From Solanum dulcamara (Eukaryota > Streptophyta > Magnoliopsida > Solanales > Solanaceae): DNA of 64,000 nt. Position numbers and translations under genes: made by a program. Where the stretch lies: the NCBI RefSeq assembly GCF_947179165.1, contig NC_077247.1, positions 14,335,501 to 14,399,500 on the forward strand, read 5' to 3'. A model generated the notes under the pieces. That model was not told the DNA's origin and searched no databases. It saw nothing but the letters and a program-made list of their open reading frames with translations. Below, one piece after another: positions 47,171 to 57,362 of this stretch (positions are counted from its first letter, which is position 1; each line of letters opens with the position of its first letter).

Positions 47171-49315
47171 GAATAATGATAAATAAACAAGTGAAAATTA
47201 TAATAGTAAATCTTCAACTTATATATGTCCAATAATACCTGTAACTATTAGATTTAATGGGGCTAAGACAAGTTCCTAGCTCACCCTCAATCATAATAGA
47301 AGAAATACCATAGTAAAATATCTCAACATATCATAAGCTAGAAAGATAAAGGAGTACTGTTCCCAGAACATGGGAACTCACCAAAAGTAGTCTTCAACGA
47401 AATCTCAACTAGCCACGTGGAGGAGAATGAGGAGGAGCACTAGTCCCTATATGGTGATATCATATAGGCAAAAGAGTATGCATTAGTACTTTGAATGTAC
47501 AAATATGTAAGGATGCATGAATATTGAGGAAACATTATAATATTTATGTAATATGTAACATAATGTAATGCATGCATAATAAATCATATATATATCCTTT
47601 AAAACATTAATTTTATGGGAAAATGACCATAACCGACATTTAATACCATGTGAGCTATTACATGGAATCCAACATAACCCCCTACATTGGCCGGAGAGAC
47701 TACTTACCGGACAGAACTCCATCAACTTCATTTATTTCTTTAACTTTAACTTTAAGGGCTTTCATGGATCCATTAGCCTAAGCCTTCAAGGGCTCCTATG
47801 TTGGCACATAGTTAATGAGACAAGGGGTTGCTACTATGATTCCCTTACCGAATCCCACCTCAATGACCCATTCGGTGCTAAATCAATCCCACGGAATAGT
47901 TTAATACTTCAAAATAGTCATAGCATATAGCTTGAGAATTCAAAACATCATATTCGGTAGAATAACTTATTAAAACACTTGGTAATTCAAATATGCAAGA
48001 ATTGTCCTTATTGCATAAAGAATACATTAGTCATACCATTTCATCATTCTTTTTTTTATAAGACTCCTTTTTGATTATAGACATTGCTTTCATAAATATT
48101 CATTTGGAGTCAAAGTTTTTAAGTCAAACTTCATTGAAAATATAGTAAAACTAGGTGGGTTCAAATCACTTCAACTTGCAAACATGTATGTATATAAATA
48201 TGCATAAATACATTGAAATCCATTAATTCAAAATCATGCTTTAAAAAACCCACCATAAATTTCAAGAACCTTTAAATAGATAAATGGAGGAATTACTTGC
48301 AAACTATCAATTCATACATATGAAATGATGTTGCAACAAAATAGACCAATAATCATTAGTTTAACCATGATTTATACTATTAAATAAAAATAAGAATTAC
48401 CATAAGAAAATATTACTTGAAATCAAGAGACTTAATTAAAAAGAGTTTTTGGACTGCATGGGTGGAAGAACCCATGGATAAACACCCACATAACTTAGAG
48501 TAAAGCTTAAAGAAAATAAATATAATTTATCATATAATCAAAATAATTTAGACATGAGAGTGGAAGGAATACTCTCATTGAAGCCTTACATACCTGGAAT
48601 CTGAAGCATTAGTCGGAACCGAAGGACTTAATGAACACTCTTGAGTCCTAGCTTTTCTCCTAGCCGGATAATTTTGTGTACTACCCAGAGTATATGAATC
48701 ACCGGAATAGTATTTCTTCACTACTAAGAACTAAAACTATATTTGAGAATGAGTAAAGAAGTGTATAGAGAGAAGAGTTGCTTGAGAAAGCTTGATGAAT
48801 AAAATGAGGAAATAAGGTAGGTATTTATAGGTGTGGAGGAGGGACCTAATAATAAATAAAATAATTATAAAAAAATCTAAAAATTTAATGGAAAATTGTG
48901 ATGTCATGGTGATGTTAAATGGAGGACAATTGATGTCATTAGTGATGTCAAATGTATCTAGATCTTTCCTTATTAGGATTTGTTGTCTCATAAGAATTGT
49001 AGATATGGAAGTCTAGTTTTATATAGTTCAAGAATCAACCAATTTGAATAATCCTACATTGAGATATGATTTTTTTTCTATAAATACTCCATCGCAGCAT
49101 CCTGTCTTACAATAATTAATTTATTTGACCTATTTAACCTCCGAACCATAAAATATGGTCCATAAAAGTTATAGGTAATGATCGTGTGGTTACTCAAAAA
49201 TTTAAATCACCCAATATGGACAACTCTAATAAAAGTTATGCGCAAAATACAGAGTCTGTATCATTTTTAGACGAGAATTGAAACATCGTATACAACGTTT
49301 TTAGGGAATATTACA
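47171..49315 (-). repeat. LTR B, 5' LTR of E2 (3' end deleted)
   Basis: Starts TGTAATATTCCC at 49315 and aligns with the 3' LTR until its position 40207, equivalent to 47171. The final roughly 98 bp of the LTR, including the TGACA end, are absent. Donor-like ACATACCT (plus strand) at 48588-48595; GGATCCATTAGC block at 47766-47784. Confidence 0.83.
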
Positions 49316-50687
49316 GAACGGCCTCCGAATGCTGCCACATTATTAATAATATGTTCACAATGTCAATATGGTCATTTTGACATTAGAATTGCTAAAAAGA
49401 GAGAAAGAATAGTTTTAGAGTAAAAAATGGGAATGTGAGACCCGATGTTAGAATTCTAGAATTGACTCCCTAAAAAGGCTTAATTTACCTCTCTTAACAT
49501 GTGTTAAAAATTTGGGAACTATTCAGTACTCGGAATAGCAGAAGAAAGTCCATGCAAGAAAATCACAAATTTAAGCTTAAAACTCAAAAATGGCAGAAGT
49601 TATTTGATTGATTTTACCTCAAAAAAGCCTCCCCGATACTTTTTAAGTGATCACCCACGTAGACACAAAGATTCTGGACATTTTGGACTTTTAATCACGC
49701 AAATTGGAGTTCTCTTAGATATATGATGGTTTTGACGTTAGGACCTTGTGTTGTTCATTTCTGGTTTTACCCTTTTGCTATTCGCGATGGACCTGGATTC
49801 GGTAAGGCGCTTGAGCCAAACATAACCTTCGCGAATGTGGTCATAGCGGCTCAATAACATGTAGGTCTCAAGAGTTGGCTTTCGCAAAGGTAGAGGGGCC
49901 ACCATAAATACGGAAAACCTCCCGCAAATACGGAAGGAAACCCAATAATCCTCTACAAATGCAACCCTCTGCTCACGAGCATAAAGTGTAAATCATCCTT
50001 GTACCAGCAACTGCTACAATTTGAGATTTGACATTATCCAAGTCTCTGATGGTGTTCTCGAGATACTTTTGAAATCTCGTGCGTGCAAATGAGATAGCTA
50101 CCCCACCAAATTTGATAATTTGGACTCAATGGGACAGTTAAAATTTATATACGATGTCATTTTGAAGAAAAGTGGGTCCCACCCTTAGTGCAATTTGTAG
50201 CCAAATTCTATAATGTGCCTTGAGATTAGATCAAAAGCCTCAATAAAGGCATGAAATATTGTTCTAGACCAAACTCAACATTCTGAAACTAACTGCGCTG
50301 GCAGAATTTTCATATGAGTGCATTTTCAAAGAATATTGACCAAAGTTAAATTTTGGCCAAATTTCTAAGCCTAAAATGCCTAATAGTCCAAACTAGCACC
50401 GAAAGCCTCAATACTTGTGCGAACCATGCTACTAGCCTAATTTTATCATTTCGAGGCTAATAGAACCATAATAATTACTTTCTAAGGTTACTTACCTGAT
50501 GTTTGACCAAAATCAACTTTTCAAGATCAAAAATATCCAAAATAGGAAAAAGGACATAAAACCCTAACGAACGACCAAGAGATAGAACAGTCAGTTCCAG
50601 CAAGTCATAAATGACTTGGGGTTGCTATAGGAATGCTATAAATTATGAAATAAATATGTTAACAAAAAATGACCCCGAGTTTCATTT
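49316..50687 (-). repeat. LTR F2, outer part (5' LTR of E6 continued)
   Basis: Continues F2 after E2; aligns with F1 from about 33720 to 35050 (the GTGnGACCC, CACAAATTTAAGC and GACCAAAGTTAAA blocks). The very start of the LTR, the last 30 bp or so, is lost at 50687 where E5 coding sequence resumes. Donor-like AGGTAA at 49614-49619 on the minus strand. Confidence 0.7.
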
Positions 50688-52057
50688 CAATTCTCTTTTA
50701 TTGCACTGCCCTTGACGACTAAGACTATAAAGATGGTAAGATTCTATTAGTATGAGGCATGTGAGAAATGTTTTCAAGACTTAAAAGATAGACTTACTTT
50801 TTTCTGGTTGTGTTTTGTTGAAAAATGCTAAAGTGATAGCGTATGCATCTAGGAAACTCAAGGTGGATAAAAAAACTTACGACTCATGACTTTGAGTTAG
50901 CAACAATTGTGTTTACTTTAAATATTTGAAGAAACTATCTCTATGATGTTCATGTTGATGTATTCACCGACCATAAAAGCTTACAATATGTGTTCTACCA
51001 AAAATACTTAAACATTCGATAAACAAAAGATATTGAGTTGTTAAAGAATTATGATATGAGTGTGTTGTACCATCCGAGTAAAGAGAATGTGGTTAACGAT
51101 GATCGTACTATATTTTCCTTGAAAAGTGTTGCCTATATTAAAGATGAAAAGAAGGATTTAGTTCGATATGTTCATAGACTAGCTCATTTGGGTATTCACT
51201 TGGTTGATTTAAAGGATGGTGGTGTAGTTGTGAAAAAAGGTTCTAAATTATCTGGGTGTTCGCTTTGGTTGAGTTAAAGAAAGTGGTTGCCAAAAAATCC
51301 ATTGATGCTCTTTCTCAAGGGGGATATGGTGTGCTTAGATATTAAGATCAACTAAGTGTTCCTGATTTTGATCGATTGAGGAGAATGATATTGTTAGAGG
51401 CTCATAGTTTTAGGTATTCTATTCATCTGGGTTATTTGAAGTTGTATAGAGACCTAAGAGAGGAATATTGGTGGAACGACATAAAAAAGGATAATGCGTA
51501 TTTTTCGCCAACTATCCCAATTATCAACAAGTGAAGGTTGAGCATCAAAACCAGTAGGTTTATCTAAAGATATTTAGATTCCTACTTAGAAGTGGGTAGA
51601 CTTTAATATAGACTTCATTATAGGGTTGCCTCGTATCCATAGGCTACATGATTTGATTTGGTTGGTTGTTGACCGAATGAAAAAGTCGACGCATTTCATT
51701 CCTGGTAAGACTTTCTATTCAGTCGAAGATTATGCTAGACTTTACATTCTAGAGTTTGTTAAGCTTTATGGTATTCTATTATCCATCATTTTGGATTGAG
51801 GTACTCAATTCATGTCTATGTTTTGAAGGTATTTCCAAAAGCAAATTAAGTTGAGAACAACTTTTCACCCTCAAATGGATGGTCAAGCCAAATGCAGCAT
51901 CAGACCTTGCAGGACATGTTGGGAGTATGTGTTATTAACTTCAAGGGTAATTGGGATGATCATTTACCATTGATCAAGTTTGCATGTTACAATAGTTGTC
52001 ATTCTAGCATCTGCATGGCTCTATTTAAGGCCTTATATCGTAGGAGATGTAGGTCTC
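50688..52057 (+). pseudogene. E5 RNase H and integrase core
   Basis: Starts in the RT/RNase H connection (F-S-F-I-A-L-P-L-T-T near 50700, then Y-E-A-C-E-K-C-F-Q-D-L-K-D-R-L-T). RNase [16 protein letters not shown], with much of the middle frameshifted; open stretch 51038-51277 covers L-K-N-Y-D-M-S-V-L-Y-H-P-S-K-E-N-V-V. Integrase: E-A-H-S-F-R-Y-S-I-H-L-G, E-E-Y-W-W-N-D-I-K-K-D (51470), core pieces 51600-51850, then [26 protein letters not shown] (51900-51990) and L-Y-R-R-R-C-R-S at 52052, where LTR C is inserted. Confidence 0.82.
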
Positions 52058-54406
52058 TATCACGACCCAAGTTTAGAGCCTAGACGTGACATGGAGAATG
52101 ATACACCTAGAGGTACCTCACCCAATCCTCTTAGCATTCATGAAGCACTTCATTGGTAATGATAAGAAAACAAGCGGAAAATAAAAGGGATCTAGGGACT
52201 AAAGGGCTTCACATTTAATAAGAGTCAAAGATAATATAACATCTTTTTCTATGTCCAACCATACCTTCTACATTATAATCTTAGCAAGGGCTAAGACATG
52301 TCCCTAGCTCACCCTCAAAATAAGTGTCAAGAAATGCCTTAATAAAAGTTTTAATGTTCTACATAACATAGAATAAAAAGAATGTTGTTTCCGAAACATA
52401 GGAACTCACCACAAGTAATCTTCAAACTAATTCTAGCTAGCCACATGGAGAAGGTCGAGGAGGAACGTCGGTTCCTACATGGTGATATCATGTAGGCAAA
52501 AGTATGCATTAGTACTTTTAATGCACTAAGTCTTTGAGTATGCTATGAAATGAAAAACATAAGAGAGACAAGAGTAAGCAATATTTATAAGTGAATGCAT
52601 GCATTAGACATCATCATATGAAGCCTTGAAATATTCATTTTATGGGGAAGTGACCATAACCGACATTTAAGACCATGCGAGTTATTACATGGAATCCAAC
52701 CTAACCCCCTACGTTGGCACGAGGAGATTATTTTTTGGGTAGAACTCCGTCAACTTTGATTATTTCTTTAACTTTGACTTTAAGTGCTAATTGTGGATTC
52801 ACTAGCCTAAATAGCCTACAAGGGCTCCTATGTTGGAGCATAGTCAATGTAACATGAGACTTTACTTAAGGATCCCTTAGGTCGAGTCACCATCTACAAT
52901 CTACATTCGGTGCTAGGTTAATCCCACGGAATAACATTTATATATCATAATAACGTAAGCATTGTATAACTTTAGAAATCAAATCATCATCGGTGGAATA
53001 GCTCATTAAAACATTTTATTTCATTCAAATATGTGAGAATTGTCCTTTCACATTGAATCCTTTCTTTGTCTAAAATTCCTTTTATCATTATTTAATCATT
53101 TCACAAAACTCCCTTAAATATATGTATTTGTTTGATAAACATTCACTTGGAGTCAAAACTTTCAATTCAACTTCATTTCAACATAAGAATACTAGGTGGA
53201 TTAATTTCGTATAACTTTCAAAGACATTTAATGCATGAGAGTGATGGAAATGCATCATATGAAATATCTTAAAACAACCCACCATATATACTTTAAAATA
53301 ACATTTCAAGCCTTCATATAAGAACCTTGATAAACCATCCATTTCATGCAAATAAGAATCAACATAAGTCAATATAGGTAAATACACTTCAAATATTCAA
53401 GAATCTATGAATTTGGAATCGTAGTATGAAAATTCATAAAACCTCATCACTTGAAATTGACAGTCAATATACATATATATCAATTGGAGTAAATAATCTT
53501 GAAATAAACCATAATCTATGCATTTGGAACCATCATTTAAAAGCCCATAGGATTTCATCATTTAAAATTTAAATACTAAGTTGAGAAAATATTTGGGCTC
53601 CATGGGTGGAAGAATCTATGGATGAAAACCCACATACCTTAGTGAGGAACTTGAAGAGTAATTGGAGAAGTCTTGATGTTAGGCCTTCAATTGCGAAGCT
53701 TGAATCCTTGAATTTGAGAGAAAATGTGTTGGAAATGATTTCAGAGAGAAGAGGATAAAGTTTAGGGTTTTGGGGAGGCAAAATACAGAAAAAATGATCC
53801 CAAAGGCGCCCAAGTTTGTATATTTGTTATTGGATAATTGTCCAAGATACCCTTCATCAAAAAAAATTAGAAAATGGGCTCAAAACCCTAACGGCACGAT
53901 AGTGGAGCGCCGCACCAAAGGCCAAACTACTGCAGCTAGTTTCGGGTGCTCTGCTGGTGTGCCGCGCCAAGGGATGAACTACTGCATCTAGTTTCGGGCG
54001 CTCTGTTGGCGCACTGCGCCAAGCCCATAAACTGCTGTAGCAATAGTCTTTGGTAAAATAATCATAACCTTTGAGTCTAAACTTGGAATGAGGCGAACTT
54101 GGTGGTGTTAGAAAGAGGAATCAAATATCTTTAATTTGATAGGTCATGAAATTCCTTATATAATAGTAGATATGGGCATTTCATGTTGACCCTATTCCGA
54201 TCTCCTACAAAAACTTAGTCAATGGAAATTCTTTAGACTTGGCTTGGTGTTAGAGATCCCTTATGACCCTAAATTATATCTAATACACTTTAAATACTTA
54301 GGAATTGATCCTAACTCATATGTAAAATTAAAATTCGATGAGTTCAAGCCTATACGCCTTTGAAGAATGGTTTGGGTCTTGGCATAAAACTTTTTGAGGT
54401 CTTATG
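52058..54406 (-). repeat. LTR C, solo LTR inside the E5 integrase (2349 bp)
   Basis: On the plus strand it runs from TATCACGACCC (TG decayed) to GAGGTCTTATG (decayed GTGTTACA). The transcriptional direction is minus, by homology with E2's LTR (the CATGGTGATATCATGTAGGC block at 52477 and 40481). No internal region. It holds the donor-like ACATACCT (53632-53639), the GGATTCACTAGC block (52794-52810) and a GC-rich tandem repeat (53905-54036). Confidence 0.83.
53905..54036. repeat. GC-rich 52-bp tandem repeat in LTR C
   Basis: About two and a half units of roughly 52 bp. Each unit has GCGC/GCGCC followed by AACTACTGCAnCTAGTTTCGGG and a CTCTG-TGG end. Units start near 53905, 53957 and 54009. It stands out in base composition from the AT-rich LTR around it and lies at the LTR position where families A and G carry their palindrome arrays. 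Confidence 0.7.
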
Positions 54407-54928
54407 GTCTTCAATTGGACGCTTTGAAGTTAGTGAAGTTTCCTTGATAGGACTTGAGTTGGTGCATGAGGCTATTGAGAAGGTTATACTGATTAGAGAA
54501 AGATTGAAGACTGCTCAAAGTCGAGAAAAGTCCTATTCGGATGTGAGTAAAAAAATATTTGATTGAGATCAATTATTGGGTTTACTTGAAAATCTCATCC
54601 ATGAAGGGTGTGATGCATTTTTTTAAGAAGGGAAAGCTTAGTCCCTGATATGTATGCCCATATAAAATTTTGAGGCGGATTGGTGAGGTGGCATATGAGT
54701 TGGATTTGCCCTTGGACTTGGCATCATTGCATCCGGTGTTTCATGTGTCATTGTTGAAGAAGTGTATAGGTGATCCTTGCTCTGTTGTTGCTTTGGACAA
54801 CATTGGTGTGAAAGAGAGTTTATTCCTATGATGAGGTTCCAGTTTAAATCCTAGACCATCATATTCGAAGGTTGAGAAATAAGGAAGTAGCTTCCGTTAA
54901 GGTGTTGTGGAGAAATCAAGAGGAATTC
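54407..54928 (+). pseudogene. E5 integrase C-terminal domain and chromodomain-like tail
   Basis: Continues the integrase after LTR C: I-G-R-F-E-V-S-E-V, G-L-E-L-V-H-E-A-I-E-K-V, I-R-E-R-L-K-T-A-Q-S-R-E-K-S-Y (open stretch 54360-54566), a stop and shift, K-K-G-K-L-S-P (54640), [24 protein letters not shown] (54730-54780), and the tail R-L-R-N-K-E-V-A-S-V-K-V-L-W-R-N-Q-E-E near 54870-54920. The end of pol and the 3' LTR are missing; LTR G3 starts at about 54929. Confidence 0.85.
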
Positions 54929-56116
54929 CAAAATTATGCAATAATGCTCATATAATAAAGTAAGATGCTAAAAATACATCTTTTTTCATCTCATTGGATT
55001 TCACTTTGATTAACTCAAATCAGTTCTCAAACTCTTTATTTTCTCGCTCTTTTTAAAACAACGTGTAATTGGGACTACTCGTGTTTTCTAATACTCATTA
55101 TCCAAATATCAATTACATATAGTGCTAACTCATTAAAACTCTTAAAATCATGCATAAAAAAATAATGCAAACTTTTGGAAACTCAAGTAATTTAATGCAC
55201 TTGGGACACTCATGTTCGCTCAAAAACTCATCTTTTACTCGAAGAATAAAAATACTCTCTCTTTAATCAATAACAATAAATACTAGTAAGGAATATAGTA
55301 ACTCCACTAGGATTCATGTAGAAGTAACCATGAACAGCAAACTTCAAGAATTTGAATCATAGGAATATTCACAATCTCAAGAAATTTAAGTAGAATTCAA
55401 CAAAAGGAATTTATAGCCCATTGGAAACATAATATAATTCGGATTGAAATCCAACTTGAACTCTTAAATGACAAAATTGAGATGTAGGGAATGAGGGTAA
55501 ACTTAGTCTAACGCCTCTAAGAAGGCGCTTGAACCTAGCTTTTTCTCCTCTCCAATCCTTTCTCTATGTCTTTGATGAGATTATGATAGAAAAAGATCAT
55601 ATGAAATTGATAAGGGACTCAATATAGTCCCAAAATGTTTGTGTTTTAACTTGGAAAGTATGGGTAAAAGACAAAAATACCCTTCATTAAAACTAACAAG
55701 GGCCATCTGCGGTTACCTCCTACGGTAGGTAGAAGTTTCTATAGGTCATGGAGCCCTGTCTTATAATCTTGGAACACATAAGGAGCTCACTACAATTGCA
55801 AAGTTTGGGTCTACAAATCCCTTTCGCAAGTTTTAGACCCTCTTAAGGATCGTGGAGGTCTAAGTCTCACCCAAACACTTAAGAGATATGAGTTTAGGAC
55901 TTGCTACTATGGATCAGTTCTACTATCTGCAGCAGCCCCTACAATCCATAGAGTTCGTCTGTAGATTTGGCCCATTTGAATAGTGGCCTAAGTTAGATTC
56001 CATGAGCACTTTAACGGTCCATGAACTCTTCTACGAGCCACAGGTAGGATCGCTGGAGTCATACCTAGTGCCAAGTTAGAACTTTTCCTTGGGGCTTTTG
56101 AACACATGGTGTTACA
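54929..56116 (-). repeat. LTR G3 (3' LTR of E9), 3' truncated
   Basis: Starts TGTAACACCATG at 56116 (minus strand) and includes the palindrome array (55700-56080). It aligns with G1 and G2 through the AATGCTCATAT block (54943, 58296, 60284), where it breaks off against E5. A short AAAATTATGnAATAATG similarity at the break hints at microhomology joining. Confidence 0.7.
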
Positions 56117-57048
56117 ATATCTCTTTCTTGGGAGGATTCATCCTAGAATTATGGCCAACCTAAGAATTTACACAAGACGCTAATGTAAATCAAGAATTGA
56201 AATACTAGAATACTCAAGATGACACTAAATATGCAATAGGAAAATAAGTGTTACCTTAGAAATCCATATTAAGAGCAACGAATAGATGATGGTATCTAGA
56301 TTTCATATCTTCTCTTGCTTCCTATGTCGCCTCTTAAATAAATTTATTCCTCCATAAAATATTAAGTAAAGCAACCTCTTTGTTCCTCAACTTGCAAACT
56401 TAGTGATCAAGAATCTGAACTGGAATCTCCTCATGAGACAACATATCCTTAACGCTAATGCTTCTGTAAGAACAATGAGCGAAGGGACTCTTAAACATTT
56501 CTGAAGAGTAGAAATATGAAACACTGGGTGAATGGTCGCTAATTCTAATGGTAGCTCTAATTCATAGGATACATTTACAACTCTAATAGGGACCAATGTA
56601 ACAGGAACTGAGGTTCCCTTTTACCCCAAATCTTATAACATCCTTCATGGGTAAAACCCTCAAATACACCCAATTACTTACCTAAAACTCCAAGCCTCTT
56701 CGCCTGACATCAGCATAAGACTTTCGATAAATTTGAGTTGTTTTTAACTTCTCTTTGATGATATTCATATTTTCCATAGCATGATGTACCAATTCTAGCC
56801 CAATCAAATTGGATTCACCAACTTTGAACCAATCAATTGGCGATCTACATCTCTTCCTATAAAGAGTGTCCCAAGAGGCCATTTGAATACTTGAGTGATA
56901 ACTATTATTGTATGAAAACTCTATATGATGCAAGTGGTAATCCTAACTACCTTTAGAATAAATGACATAAGCTCTCAACATGTCTTTCAGAATCTGAATA
57001 GTATGCTCTGTATGACCATTTATCTGAGGATGGAATGCGGTACTAATA
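56117..57048 (-). pseudogene. E9 integrase second half with C-terminal domain
   Basis: High to low: T-A-F-H-P-Q-x-N-G-H-T at the G1 junction, I-Q-I-L-K-D-M-L-R-A-Y-V-I, then [24 protein letters not shown] (open stretch 56682-56933), A-M-E-N-M-N-I-I-K-E-K-L-K-T-T-Q, K-S-Y-A-D-V-R-R-R. The C-terminal box H-P-V-F-H-I-S-T-L-Q-K-C is at 56387-56596, followed by the decayed tail near 56300-56390. 56117-56280 is 3' untranslated sequence ending in the polypurine tract (56117-56130). Confidence 0.82.
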
Positions 57049-57362
57049 TGTCACGTCCGGAATCCACCCCTAGGCGTTGCCGTCACTCGAAAACCATTGC
57101 TCATCACAAGTGAACCCTTGTCCTAGATAACTACTAAGTGGAAGACTCAACTCAACTCAAAAATAAAAGGCAACTCATATGGATAATTTAATGTATATAC
57201 ATATATTTTAAATAATAAATTGAAAGTACTCTGAATATAGTATAAAACAAAATTTGAAACATAATCTCTGAAAACTGAATTAACTCTATACTCTTCCTAC
57301 GAAGCCTCTTACTAATAAAAATAGGTATTGGTATAGTCCCATGGCTACCTCAAAAGGACTAA

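Larger units (their letters stand above)
40109..49315 (-). mobile_element. E2: nearly full-length Ty3/gypsy chromovirus (Tekay/Del type), 9.2 kb
   Basis: Minus-strand order: 5' LTR (49315 to about 47171), short leader, gag, protease, RT, RNase H, integrase with chromodomain-like tail, polypurine tract, 3' LTR (42327 to 40109). It has long open frames and the intact RT catalytic motif, but gag, RNase H and integrase contain stops, and the end of the 5' LTR with the primer-binding site is deleted. The LTRs are alike but differ by indels: a block near 48481-48560 is only in the 5' LTR, and one near 41903-41970 only in the 3' LTR. Nested in the 5' LTR of E6. Confidence 0.88.
40104..49320. repeat. 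target-site duplication of E2 (outer coordinates)
   Basis: Five bases left (40104-40108, AAATG) and right (49316-49320, GAACG) of E2. They match at 3 of 5, both differences being transitions. Aligning with the uninterrupted LTR F1 (about 33705-33740) shows that F2 continues across E2 with exactly this overlap, which supports it as the original duplication. Confidence 0.65.
32886..50687 (-). mobile_element. E6: Ty3/gypsy element of the LTR-F family, nested in E5 and holding E2
   Basis: Minus-strand order: 5' LTR F2 (50687-49316, then 40108 to about 39620 after the E2 insertion), gag, protease, RT, RNase H, integrase, polypurine tract, 3' LTR F1 (35079 to 32886). It interrupts E5 between the RT catalytic motif and the RNase H region. 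The 5' LTR start is lost at 50687, together with the missing part of E5's RT, so no target duplication can be read (left flank ATAGA). Confidence 0.72.
52053..54411. repeat. target-site duplication around solo LTR C (outer coordinates)
   Basis: GTCTC (52053-52057) on the left and GTCTT (54407-54411) on the right, 4 of 5 identical, the one difference a transition. With one copy removed, the E5 integrase frame runs on in phase across the site, confirming the insertion boundaries to the base. Confidence 0.8.
26890..54928 (+). mobile_element. E5: Ty3/gypsy element split by four nested insertions
   Basis: Pieces on the plus strand in coding order: 5' LTR A3 (26890-29180), gag and protease (29229-30935), RT (32335-32885), RNase H and integrase (50688-52057), integrase C-terminus (54407-54928). 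The gaps hold solo LTR H, E6 with E2 inside, and solo LTR C. The pieces continue one another except between RT and RNase H, where roughly 75 codons are missing. The 3' LTR is absent; it ends in the chromodomain tail at 54928 against LTR G3. Confidence 0.75.
54929..57048 (-). mobile_element. E9: Ty3/gypsy fragment (integrase end and partial 3' LTR)
   Basis: Minus-strand order: integrase (57048 to about 56290), 3' untranslated region, purine-rich AAGAAAGAGATAT tract, LTR G3. The upstream half of the element is cut off by solo LTR G1 at 57049 and is not visible because E8 follows. Confidence 0.72.

Noticed and set aside
40104..49320. E2 as a currently active element
   Set aside because: No primer-binding site, truncated 5' LTR end, stops in gag, protease, RNase H and integrase, LTRs differing by indels, decayed target duplication.
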